Origin: Astrocystis sublimbata
Taxonomy: Eukaryota; Ascomycota; Sordariomycetes; Xylariales; Xylariaceae
Assembly: GCA_022453515.1 (NCBI GenBank)
Contig: JAJNNY010000004.1
Span: 868,001-932,000 of the forward strand
Length of the DNA: 64,000 nt
Reading direction: 5' to 3'
Positions 21,236 to 31,913 of this stretch are shown here, piece after piece (position 1 is the first letter of the stretch; each line of letters opens with the position of its first letter). The position numbers and the translations under genes were made by a program. Under the pieces are notes generated by a model. The model saw only the letters and a program-made list of their open reading frames with translations, had not been told where the DNA came from and made no database searches.

Positions 21236-23673
21236 TCATTTCATGACCAAGACCTGCGCCTTGTGGATGGCGTGGCACTGCATACGCGCAGCATCCCGAT
21301 CATCGCGCAGCGTCATGGTCGGCGTGATGACGAGCGAGACGCGGCACTGCGAAGCGACCAGCTCCTCGGGGCTGGCGGCCATGTGGTGGCCGTTGAGGGC
21401 CTCCATGGTGCCCGGGGAGAACTTGTTGGCGCACTCGGGGAAGACGTAGTGCAGCGTCTTGCCGCTGCTCCAGACCTTGATGCTGATGTCCCAGCAGGCC
21501 GAGACCATGATGCGCAGGAACTTGTGCGCCGTCTCGACCGAGGTGCCCTGCGCGCGGCACGGGTCCAGCAGCGCGCTCATGATGTTGGCGTGTCGGTCGA
21601 CTGTCCGCTTGCGGAACTCGGACACTTCCTTCGACATGGCGATCGCTTTGATCAGCTTGGCGTGGTCCTCGATGATGCGCTGGCGGTTGCGGTTGTGGGT
21701 GGGACGACCGTTATCTGTCGTACAGTGTTGTAGTTAGTAACCGATGAAACAATGGCAGAAGGGTAAGAGGGAACAAGACATACCAGCGATGTTGGCGAGC
21801 TGGCTCTGCAGAGCCTGGAGGTGCCCGTCCATGGGATCGGAGAAGCCAAGGAAGACCTGAGGGGTCAGGAGCTTCTTCAACAGGTAGTCGACACAGGTTC
21901 GCTGAAGAAGATACGGCACGAAAGCCTTGGTGCTCAGGAGGTAGGCCAGGTGGTTGGCGGCGTGCTCGGGGTCCTTGTACACCTGCTGCATCAAGTAATG
22001 CCACGTGTACGACTCCTGTTCCTCGAGCTTGTTGAAGGCAACGTTGGGCGGCTTGTGCATGTGGCAGTTGGCGACGTAGCCCTTGCAGAGGTCGTAGAGG
22101 TGCGCCAGCGCTCGCTGCACGTCGACGGCGTCCCACTCCTCCTTGTCACGCGGGATCATCTTGTCGCCGGGGAGGCGCGAGTTCTCGTCCACGGTCGGAT
22201 ACTCGCCCACGACAACGCCGAACGGCGTGCGGATCGAGGTGGGTGCTCCTCCGAGGGCCGCAGCTGGTCCCGTGTACGGCATCATCGCCTTGCTCTGGTT
22301 GCCGTGGCCGGAGTAGAGAATCACTTCACCCGAGTTTCCAGACGTCGAGTCTTCCTGCTGTTGCTCCTCGCGGGCAGGCTTTGCGTTGGTGAAAATCGGA
22401 GTAGGAGCCCAGGCCGGCGCTTGGGGGTTCGGTATGAAACCATCTCTTCTGGTTTCCTGATCTTCCATTTGCGCCTGCTCAATGGCCTTGTACGAGCCAG
22501 GCATCAGCTGCGGGACAGGTCCATGTTGCATTGGTCTTCTCTGTGCTCGCGGGCTATTGGAGTCGCAGTCGCCGTCGGCAACATTGTTCACGGACGCAGG
22601 TTGGGAAGGCGAGGAGCATTCGACGGTATTTGAATCTGAAATACAGCGCAATGCTTTGACCTCGTTCTCTAAAGCCTATATCATCATATGTCAGCTTTGT
22701 GCTCCTACTTTATTGTGAAGGTCGTGCGTTTCATCTTACTGTCATCGCCTTGAAGTGCTTTTCGTCCTGCTCCTTGTAATCCTTGATGACCTTATCATGG
22801 TGAGCATGGAAGCGCATAGCATCTGCAGTTAGGGTCTCAAGCTGTTTCTGAGCAATGCGAAGCTGTTGCTTCAAGTCCTTGAAATGGTCTTTGAGCAACT
22901 TCTCTCGCTCCGATAAATGATTGAGTTGGGGAACAAGAGTCTTATTCAGCGCCTGCACGTTCGCGAGTGACTTTCGCAGCTCCTCTGCTTCATGCGCCAC
23001 GCACTTGTAGCGCTCATGCTCGTCTTCCTTGCTCCGCAGGGCGTCATCTCGTTGCTTCCGCAGCTGTACGGTGGCCGAGCTGAAACGCTGCGAGATGTCT
23101 TGAAGGATGTGAGTCAGCTGCGCTTGGGTCTGACTTGGGATTCCAGGGGAAACATTGACATATTGAGTAGCAGTCATGATCGAGGCGAAGACCTGCTGAC
23201 AGGATTGCGTCTCCGGCTAGAATTTGTTAGCGTCTAACTCGACATTGTGTAATTACAGGATGGCTCACCTCATTGAACATTGGGTTGCCATTATTGAAAA
23301 CAGCGCCGTTCATGTGAGGCCGGAACCTAGGAGCGGAGTTAGAGTTACCGGCCGCGGTCGAGGCACGGTACCGGTTAGGAGGTTGGCCACTTCCAAAACG
23401 ATTGAAGCCGGCCCTACTTGGAGTAGGCTGTGCAAATGCTCTTGATGAGTAGTTGCTTGTGGGTATTGATTGCGGTACATCAGGTGTCTCCGCAAAGGGA
23501 TCTTTCAGGCTTCCAAAGTTTGCAGAAGCACGAACGAGAGCCTTCTCCTCGTCGGATGGGGAATCTGAGCTTGTGCCTTCATGCTGGGTCTGGCCAGCAG
23601 GCGTAGTCAGGGCAGGGTGTAGAGGCGCTCCTCTACTCGAGTCGTCGCTGCTGCTATCACTGAGAACAGGCAT
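21236..23673 (-). CDS. Unrecognised fungal coiled-coil protein
   Basis: Four exons on the minus strand: 23269-23673, 22740-23216, 21784-22675 and 21236-21714; introns of 52, 64 and 69 bases; 750 residues, every junction in frame. Residues 1-135 are disordered, Ser/Asn/Pro-rich and start with an acidic serine patch ('SDSSSDDSS'). Residues about 145-305 form a long heptad-rich coiled coil ('LRKSLANVQALNKTL', 'LKDLKQQLRIAQKQL'-like). Residues 310-430 are again low complexity, and the C-terminal 300 residues are folded and helical ('YLLSTKAFVPYLLQRTCVDY', 'ETAHKFLRIMVSACWDISIK'). No catalytic motif, membrane segment or signal is seen. Architecture suggests a scaffold or cytoskeleton/trafficking adaptor, which is inference only. 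Start chosen at the first ATG of the acidic patch. Confidence 0.75.
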
Positions 23674-26381
23674 GGTGTTGTTGTATGTTGTGTAGCTGAG
23701 GGAGATATGTGCTTTATAAGTGTGTTTAGTTCCAGAACGCCACCTCCAATGATGGATACATATAAGTAGAATAAGCTGTAGGGAATATGTACGACAGCGC
23801 AGGTGCGCCGTAGTAAGTCCTTGTAGGATGCAGTCGAATGGTATGGATAAGTACAAGGTCCTTTAGCGAGCGTGTTATGATTGAAAACCTGTCCGTGAAC
23901 CTTGTCCAGGTTTTGCTTCGCAGTGTGGGAAGTGTGTGGTGTGGAAAGAACGTGGTGCGGATGGCGGAAGTTGTGGTTAGATCAAAAATGTATGGGAAGT
24001 TGTATGCTCAGGCCGGGAAGTACCTTGGTTTTAATCTGAATGTGTGGATAGGTGGGAGAGGCCAGCGAACATATGGCCTTTGGGTATCTAAGAGTGGTGG
24101 TTACGAGGGTGTTAAGTGCAGAGGTGCTTTGAGGTAGAGATCTGGGGAATCCGTCTTATAATGTCTGTATGATCAAAACGGCTTGGCTGGGCATCAAAAA
24201 TTAAAATTGAGTGGCAAGAGGGAAAGGGCGGAAGGGAGGGGGAGGATTGGATGTTGGGTGGCAGACCAGTAGACTTCTGTCTGCAGTGAATAAGAGAAGA
24301 GTTTTAGGAAAGTAGTGAGGTACAAGTACAAGGTTTGAAAAGGAAAGAGCGTGAACTGCCTATCAGGGGGTCTCCTCGCATCTACCTAGGTAGAATTTGA
24401 CGCCTGGTATGAGGTGGTTATTACCTAGTTGAAAGCGCATTGCGTTGTTACTTGATAACTTTCCAGGTCTGTACTTTATTTTTACTCAGGCGGGCTGGCT
24501 ACTACGGGCCGAGCTGTTCTAGCCTTGCCACTGCGGAGTACAGGTGGCAGGTATCAATGTTTGTTATGTAGGTAGAAATTGATTAGCTAATGATAATCGA
24601 GGAACTTCAGTAACTATGATCGTTTGGTTTGGGATAGTGAATAGGTGGGTAGGTACTTTCAATATCGGCAGGTACGAACTTAGGGCGGCATATAAGACCG
24701 GAAGTTTTCACCAGCTAACATGAGCCCTAAGTAGATCCTTCGAAGCTTGCCTCTTGCCAACGGACATCCATGCGAGGGACCTTCGAGAGCCGACGGAAAC
24801 CCAATTCCTTAGGGGTTGCCAAAAAGAATAACCCCCACCTAATCCGTTCATAGTATTAAACCTCAACAGCTACCTTAGGTACATGTAGGTAGTATTCTTC
24901 ATGCCATGTTGGGGGAGGGCACATCAGGCATGTATGAAGGTCTCTGCACACATGATATAAGTCTGAGCCTTGCGTATTCAAACGACCCGGTTGTTGGAGG
25001 ATGTGACCACTGATACCATTCCCCTCCTCCGGTCTCTTTCACAAACTTTTCTACGACTTAGCTCATTCGAGAGGTTTTTTTTTGTGTTTCCTTCGCGAGG
25101 GGGGCACTGCCAACTCCGAAAGCCATAGGTTGTCATCAAGTTGGTCTGTACTATTGGATTCAAGCAGGGCGCATCGTCATATCAGCAGGTGCTCAAATTC
25201 CTGAGGGTTTTGTTTGCAAGCACTACCAGAGTGTAGCTTTGATTTGAGCCTTCAAATTTCTCTTTACTTATCATAAATACACACTGACCATTTGCAGATC
25301 TGCTTGTTCTACTCCGGGATGCGTAGGATCTAGTGTTCCATTGCTGGTGACTACTTGGGTGATTACCTAATACAATCAATGATGCTTCTAATGGGCATGT
25401 TTTGCTATGTAAATAGGCCCGAACCATTTCATTTGCGGAAACTCCCAACACAAGTTGGATAACACGATCATGCGACTCCCAAGGTGATCACATCCTAACA
25501 TCGAACAGTCAATAATTATCAATCCTGATAATCGAGTAATCAGCTATTTCCATGAGTCCTTGATGAAACTCGTACGTCTTTCTACCGCCCATGATCGGAG
25601 TCATAGTATGGTGATCTGTCTGCATAGAAAACCCACATAGATATATGAGAAACTATTATAAACCACATGATGAGATAGGTCAGTGCATATTCACAGCAAA
25701 TTTGACCCATTTCAGAGAGGTTGTTGCTGGTGGCAAGCATGCCTCCCAGCATCATTGCCAGTGTTCAAAGACTGTAACTTCTTCTTCTTCTAGGTAGCTA
25801 CGCATACTTGACACTCTCTTTCCATACCACCATCCCCTTTGCTGGGTCGTCAGGTTTAGGATTGTAAATGCTCAAATACGACCTGTTGAGATACAGCCCT
25901 TTCGGTCGTTTGGAAAGTGCTGATGGACTGGAGCCGAAAATGCATGAACTTCAAGGATGGTGACGATTGTGCATATTTAATCAAGGTTGCATAGCAGTAC
26001 TGTTCCCAGCCAGGTCCCCATTTTGTTACTACCTAGGTACTAGGTACAGATGTTAGGGATCTGGATAGTGGATGGGAGGAAGAAAACTGTGACTACGAGA
26101 GAATGTTCATTTGACTGCCTGATTGAGGATCGACCGCCCAACACGTGGCGAGCAAACTTTCAAGAGAAGCAACGAGTATAATAACATTGCTGTCGTCAAT
26201 GACACAACTGCGAACTGCAGCTCGTCGGGACAGCTGAAAGTCAGGAGGGGCAGGTCTAGGTAGGGGGGACCCCGCCAAAGATTTTTCTACCCCGCCGCAA
26301 TCGGTGCCAATCTTTGACTTAACCACATTACCGCATACGAATACCGCACGAACACGTCCAGATTAATTGACACCCGCAATC
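23674..26381. other. Long spacer between divergent coiled-coil gene and ARG1
   Basis: 2.7 kb with no supported gene. It has perfect TACCTAGGTA palindromes at 24383-24392 and 26030-26039 and scattered TAGGTA tracts. Open frames at 23838-24137 (+), 24978-25163 (-) and 25182-25451 (-) are short, atypical in composition and unrelated to anything I recognise. Confidence 0.55.
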
Positions 26382-28506
26382 ATGTCTAAGGGCCGTGTCT
26401 GTCTGTTAGTGCCTCCTCGATCCCTCAATTCATTGTTAATAATGTTTGCTGACATCCTGTTTCCTCTAGCGCCTACTCTGGTGGCCTTGACACCTCCACC
26501 GTTAGCCTCACTCTCCAATCGTGCCGTGGATATCTCCGGTTTGCAAGCTGACATTATCGATTTTACTAGATCTTGGTCTGGCTTCTCCAGCAGGACTACC
26601 AAGTTGTGTGTTACCTCGGAGATGTCGGCCAGATCGAGGACTTCGCCGAGGTTGAGGCTAAAGCTCTGAAGGTCAGACTCCAACACCGCACTCTCCACTT
26701 GCCACTTTCTGCTCTTTCCACTCTTATATCGGTCTATTTTATTTTTTATTCTCTAAGAATGTTTACTTACTGTTTTCTAGCTCGGTGCTGAAGCGTTCGT
26801 TGTTGAGAACCTTCAGAAGGAGCTTATCGACGATGTAGTCAGCCGTGCCATCATGTGCAACGCCATCTTTGAGGATCAATACCTGCTCGGCACTGCCCTA
26901 GCTAGGCCCATAATCGCAAGATCGATGATCAGAGTCGCTGAAAAGTATGTATCGTGATGTTCATCTTGTTCGTTTTTGTCTTTAAGAGGGAAAGGGCATT
27001 TGCGACTGGATATAACTACTATTCGCCTTCTTGATTTTCAATCTAATCGGTTTAATAGGTACAATTGTGACTACCTCTCCCACGGTGCAGTAAGTAAATC
27101 CCTTTGCGAGAGATGATATTTTGGGTGCTAATTCACCATTACCAGACTGGCAAAGGAAACGATCAGGTTCGATTCGAGCTCGCCTTTCTTGCGCTGAAAC
27201 CATCCATTAAGATATTGGCTCCTTGTATGTTTGCAATGATTCCAAATATTGCGATAAATGTATGCTGATAAGCATGTCCTAGGGCGGATCCCCGAGTTCA
27301 TTGAGCGATTTCAGGGTCGAGCGGACCTTCTCAAGTTCGCCTCCGAGAACAACATCCCTGTTTCATCGACCCCTAAGGCACCATGGTCTAAAGATGATAA
27401 TATTGTGCATTCGTCGTATGAGGCTGGTATTCTTGAGGATCCCGACCAGACACCACCCAAGAACCTTTGGGACCGAACAGTGTAAGATTTCTTCTTGCCT
27501 GTTTAATTGTCTGTTAAACTCACACTTCTCAGGGATCCCAAGGACGCTCCTGACCAATCTACCGAGTTTTCTGTCCACTTCGAAAAGGGGTATGTTGGTT
27601 TTCCAGGTTAATTTACACAGCCATGCTTATGAAAACACCAGTCTTATCTCCAAGGTTGTTGTCGGTGACAAGGAGGCCACAGATTCCGTTGAGTCCTTCA
27701 AGTTGCTCAACCAGGTACGTTTTATCGCGAGAAATTGGCAATTGGCGTGGAACAGCTACCTAATGACAATTTAGATTGGTTATGAAAACGGCGTTGGACG
27801 AGTTGACATTGTTGAGAATCGCTTCATCGGATTGAAGAGCCGGTGAGTCTTACCCCTCCCTTGGACACTTAGACCATTATTACTAACTTTGGATTAGTGG
27901 CTGTTACGAGTATGTGATGACTTGAACTTGAAACTCCCCTTTCCTTTTTACGTAATTGTAGTAGCTAATGCAGACTTTCGCGTCATAGTACCCCAGGATT
28001 GACCAGTATGCCAGCCCCTTGTGCCCAAAGAATTAGACGTGCAAACAGTACTGACTCTGTATAGTCGCCCGTCTGGCCCACTTGTCTCTTGAGGGCTTGG
28101 TCATGGACGGCCGCGTCCGTGAGCTCAGGGATCAGTTTGTCAGCCTGACCTGGTCTCGTCTTTTGTACAACGGAATGTTCTTCAGCCCCGAGCGCGAGTT
28201 TGTAAGTATCTCGACTTCAAATCTAAAGCTGGCGGGCTAACAAAATACTAGATTGAGAACTCTGTTGTCTTCTGCCAGCACAACGTGACTGGTGTCGTCA
28301 GACTATCCGCTTACAAGGGCAACGCCTACGTTCTCGGCCGATCTAGCAACGCTTCCAACCTGTACTCCGAGCAGGATGCTTCCATGGACTCCCTCGAAGG
28401 ATTCTCTCCCATGGACACCACTGGCTTCATTGCCATCCAGGCTATCCGTCTCAAGAAGTTCGGCGAGCAAAAGATCAAGGATGGTCAGCCCCTCGCCAAG
28501 TCCTAA
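26382..28506 (+). CDS. ARG1: Argininosuccinate synthase (13 introns)
   Basis: Fourteen exons: 26382-26404, 26470-26500, 26570-26671, 26781-26944, 27059-27089, 27146-27224, 27283-27481, 27533-27589, 27642-27714, 27775-27842, 27898-27909, 27989-28005, 28065-28201 and 28252-28506. Together they encode 415 residues, the normal family length. The N-terminal ATP pyrophosphatase loop '[10 protein letters not shown]' (9-18) is formed by joining exons 1 and 2. '[18 protein letters not shown]' (citrulline/aspartate/ATP site), '[17 protein letters not shown]', '[11 protein letters not shown]' and '[12 protein letters not shown]' follow. The enzyme condenses citrulline and aspartate with ATP to argininosuccinate, the penultimate step of arginine synthesis, in the cytosol. 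Introns are 50-114 bases, all GT-AG; exons 11 and 12 have only 12 and 17 bases. No frameshift or stop remains after splicing. Some positions differ from typical relatives ('GDVGQIEDF' for usual 'ADVGQEEDF'). The least certain junction is intron 8, where CAG at 27620 is an in-frame alternative. Confidence 0.92.
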
Positions 28507-31028
28507 TCACCATGTATATGATGGGTTTGGCATATCCGCCGCAAGATTGGTTCTACGGGTCAGGGCAGGCATGAGGAAAAACATGAGGAATAGCACAAAA
28601 GAAGGCACGAGGGAAAGCGTGCCAATCCAGGCTTGACGGGCACATACCAGCAACAAGCACTAGTAATACCGATCTTTTTTTACATATTCCAAAGACGCAG
28701 TAGCCAATATAGCCGCCTTCTTCCCTTTTACTGACCGATTAATCAGAATAACCGACTTGTAGTGCCAGTATCCTTTGATGTCACTAAATATGATGAACGG
28801 TACATGCGGAAGCTCTTGTCTTTTCAGCTAGGGAAGGTCTATGATCTATCTAGGTGTCCGCTAGCTACTATCGTCGTAGGTGTTCGGTGTGATCGGAATG
28901 CGCGTCGATAATCGAAAAGCAGCGTGTCCGAAGGCTTCGAAGCGAGTATTAACTCTTTGAGAAAATAAATCTCTTTCTCCGTCCACTTCTGATTGTTGTC
29001 GATTCCGGATTCCGCGTTCAGGCGACCATACTTCGTAGCTAGGTTGGACATGATGCGCCGATATCCAACCCTACTTTCGAAATCTCTCATAATCTTCGAC
29101 CAGTTCTTCGAGGCAGGCAAAGATTTTATTTAGGAAACCGAGCTCCTCTGCAGTCCATCTTCGTCAAGAACGAAGTTGGCGGGATGTCCCCAGTTTCTTC
29201 GCCCTTAATTGTAGAGAAGCCGGTGTCCTGTTTGGCCCAAACCTACCTTGAAAATTATCAGAGATGACGAGTCGGAGAAACTTTGACTGATTGATATGTT
29301 GGGCGGCTTGCATCCCGACCGTGTTCGAATCGGCAACCGCTTAACGTCAAACTCGACAGCCCAAGCGCCGAGTCTGTGCCCTCAGAGATGGCGGCATCGG
29401 CGTTACCGAGGTTTATATGGTTTTCGAAAGTGATGCTTCCTTATCAAAGTCGAGAGTCGATTCCAAATGCTTTCTTGCTTCGCTGTAAATTCATATTTGT
29501 TGAGGAAATATCTGGCCAATCGGACTAACCTAGTTACTTCACCTTATACAATCAAGGAAGGGTCGGTCACAATTTGAATGGCAAGATCTAGGTTGTGGCA
29601 AGCCTCAATGTATGGTTGGAGTGTTTGTAGTTACTTCCAACTACTTCTACTTGTTCACATACACAAATTCCAGAACCACATCATGGATCCCAGATGGCTG
29701 CCTCAAGGCACATTTGCCAGCAATGATTTAGTAAGCCAACAAAGGCAACCAACTCAAAACTACAACTACAACCACCACCGCGGCGGTTACAACAATGACT
29801 CATGCTGCCTGTGACGTGCCCTTATGCCAGCGGCAGCAGCAGTGTATTTCGCTCCTTTCAGTCGTGCGATGATTGATTCTGGTGTCAGCAATGGGGAATA
29901 ATCCAGAACTGTAATATTGTTCAAAGGATCGTAAATCAATGACTATTCGTCCCTTGCAGACGCTGTCCACCATTCACCATGTTACAAACACAGGACACCC
30001 AAAAGGTGTGGGCAGTTTCATCAGCTTTAGTTTTCCTTGCTTGGTTAATTCATCCAAGATTGCGTTGGTAATCTTTTATAGCAATATAGTAGTAGTTGTT
30101 CATATAGTTTATTGATTATACAGTAGTTATTCCATAATTAAAGGAATATTTATTATATTATATTCTAACTTAGACGGCATATAAAGTTCTATGTGGCGCC
30201 TCGCACGCTAAGGTGGGATGAGTGGGAATGGTTGTGTAGCTGTGCCCAGGCTAGGCTCAGTGCAAAAGCAGCACAGCTCAGGTATAACTTCCCAATTGGA
30301 ATACGCTGGTAAACCCTATCTACGAGGAAGTAGCATTGGTACTTACATCTAGGTAGTCAACTAGCTCATCTGGGCATGTAGGTCTGACTGACTCTACCTT
30401 TAGGTTTTGGTACGCCCGAGGCAGCATCACGTGCTCACTCCAACGTCACAAAAAGGACCACAGGGCGGTTTTCACGCATATGCAACTTCCTGGAGGGCAC
30501 AAAATTAGACAGAAACTCACCTAGACAATGTCAAAGTCATGAACTGCCCTTGGGGAGTTGCACAGCACCCAGTTATCATCAGATGCAGGATGTCTAGTCA
30601 CACAACGGAGGAAGGTAAAGGAGATGGGATAAGACAGTATCAATTCTGATAAAAGGCTGGTACAGTCGTCAGATCAATGAAGACCAACATTGTTCCCGAA
30701 TCCCTTGACATGATAATAGTGATTCCCTTGTTTCAGATAACACAACGATGTGCAAACCGGCACAATTTCACCATAACTCTGCAAGTTGTCAGATCAACAG
30801 ACGGATCGACATAAACCTCCGTATCCTTCTTCATATCCACCTTCGTTTTCTTTTTTTTGTCGATTTTCGTTCGTTTTCAAGGATACTGCAAATGATGCGA
30901 TAACACGAGTGAATCCATTGCAAGATTGGTTGGTACTGAACAACAGTACTTCCTAAGTCCTTCCTTCAGAGTTCCTTATGTGCATGGCACATTCTCGGCC
31001 TTGCCCAGATGATGCTGTTCCCTTTCAT
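28507..31028. other. Gene-poor stretch downstream of ARG1
   Basis: 2.5 kb containing the 3' end of ARG1, a decayed SANT/Myb-like relic (28839-29163, minus) and a strongly AT-rich patch at about 30060-30180. It ends with the 3' region of ALG14. A 78-codon plus-strand frame at 29578-29814 ends in an Asn/Gln-rich tail with a Cys-Cys-Leu terminus; I cannot relate it to a family and do not call it. Confidence 0.55.
28839..29163 (-). pseudogene. Frameshifted relic with two SANT/Myb-like modules
   Basis: On the minus strand one frame starting at about 29163 reads 'RRWTAEELGFLNKI', then runs into a stop at 29071-29073. A second frame, shifted by one base and open from 29120 to 28839, continues '..SKNWSKIMRDFESRVG' and then '..KWTEKEIYFLKELILASK', ending '..FDYRRAFRSHRTPTTI'. 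Read across a single-base shift near 29125-29140, these give two consecutive modules of the pattern W-T-x-[EK]-E-[LI]-x-F-L, then a W/D-F or D-Y pair and an R-x-x-R/RTP end. Such repeats occur in fungal SANT/Myb-like DNA-binding proteins. No upstream domain survives. The family call rests on pattern only. Confidence 0.4.
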
Positions 31029-31913
31029 TCAATGGATGAGAGGTACTGTTGGCTCCCGGGGCGAGACAAGGAAATTCTCCGCAAGGGTTGTGCCTGGGAC
31101 GACTAGATGGCGCGATTGGGCTATGAAAACATCAGCAAGTCTGAATTTTCGGATGAGCCTGCCAGTAAGGCTCAGTGATTTGACTCTCGCCCAGCTCTCA
31201 ACATAGATAGTCCGCATGCGGCTTCCGGGTACATAACGAATAAGTTTGAGTGCTCGAGCCACAAGTAGAAAAAGGAAGCCCGTGCCCGGACCATTGGTGA
31301 CAATGACGCCTGGGTAGCGAGAGATGGATTTGTTTTGTTCGTGGGGTGAAGTGGTGAGTATGCGGGCAATGCCCAGAAGACTCAGGATGGCAGTGAAAGG
31401 AGTGGTGAGCCAGCTCTGGTGAACATGGCGAGCACGCCCGAACCGCACAATGTCAAAGGTGCCACTATCTAGACAGTGATGTGAAAAACGATCAAGGAGT
31501 CTTTTTTCAAATGCCATGATCTTGTCGTAGCTCTTGTGGTCGTCTTTTCCAACCGCCCAGCGTCTGTGTGATGATTTCTCGGCACGAATGCTCCGCTCCA
31601 CCATTTGAACCATCTCTGCGGTGTGGCCACCTGAACCGCATACAAGTAGGACATAATGAGTAGATGATCCACGTACCATTCCTGCCGCACCTGGACCGCG
31701 GGGAACAAATGCTGCCATGGCGGCTGGTACCATGAGAATCACCACCAAGCCGTTGTTCAGATTGGCGAAGGCTTCCGCAAGAAAGTCGAAAAATGCCCAT
31801 CCTACTGCGAGGCATAGGACAAAGACAAGTGCGGCCAAAGCAAAGTTGACGACAGCCACACCAAACTGTTGGCCGATGACCTGTTGAATAACTCGATCTC
31901 TATTGGGATCCAT
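31029..31913 (-). CDS. ALG14: Alg14, membrane anchor subunit of UDP-GlcNAc transferase
   Basis: Single exon, 294 residues from the ATG at 31913. Two hydrophobic segments near the N-terminus (about 22-45 and 52-70) anchor it in the ER. Then come the Alg14 glycosyltransferase-B half: 'YVLLVCGSGGHTAEMVQMV' (nucleotide-sugar loop), 'VIVTNGPGTGFLFLLVA' and 'TIYVESWARVKSLSLTG'. Alg14 recruits Alg13 to the cytosolic ER face, and together they add the second GlcNAc to dolichol-PP-GlcNAc in N-glycan synthesis. An in-frame ATG at 32087 would add 58 His/Ser/Pro-rich residues, which look like leader. The C-terminus after 'LADVFIAQ' does not show the expected Q-W-x-x-L ending; an unrecognised last exon or a divergent tail are both possible. 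Confidence 0.88.
   Translation of the reverse strand: MDPNRDRVIQQVIGQQFGVAVVNFALAALVFVLCLAVGWAFFDFLAEAFANLNNGLVVILMVPAAMAAFVPRGPGAAGMVRGSSTHYVLLVCGSGGHTAEMVQMVERSIRAEKSSHRRWAVGKDDHKSYDKIMAFEKRLLDRFSHHCLDSGTFDIVRFGRARHVHQSWLTTPFTAILSLLGIARILTTSPHEQNKSISRYPGVIVTNGPGTGFLFLLVARALKLIRYVPGSRMRTIYVESWARVKSLSLTGRLIRKFRLADVFIAQSRHLVVPGTTLAENFLVSPREPTVPLIH

Noticed and set aside
21821..22633. 270-codon plus-strand frame antisense to the coiled-coil gene
   Set aside because: GC-biased third positions open the opposite strand; content is Arg/Val/Gly-rich without motif, while the minus-strand exon splices in frame with three others.
26470..26700. In-frame stops in ARG1 suggesting a pseudogene
   Set aside because: They disappear once the 69-base intron 26501-26569 with a CTGAC branch site and CTAG acceptor is removed; the full spliced frame is intact.
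29321..29334. GTTCGAATCGG resembling a tRNA B box
   Set aside because: No A box upstream at the right distance on either strand and no cloverleaf folding could be drawn.
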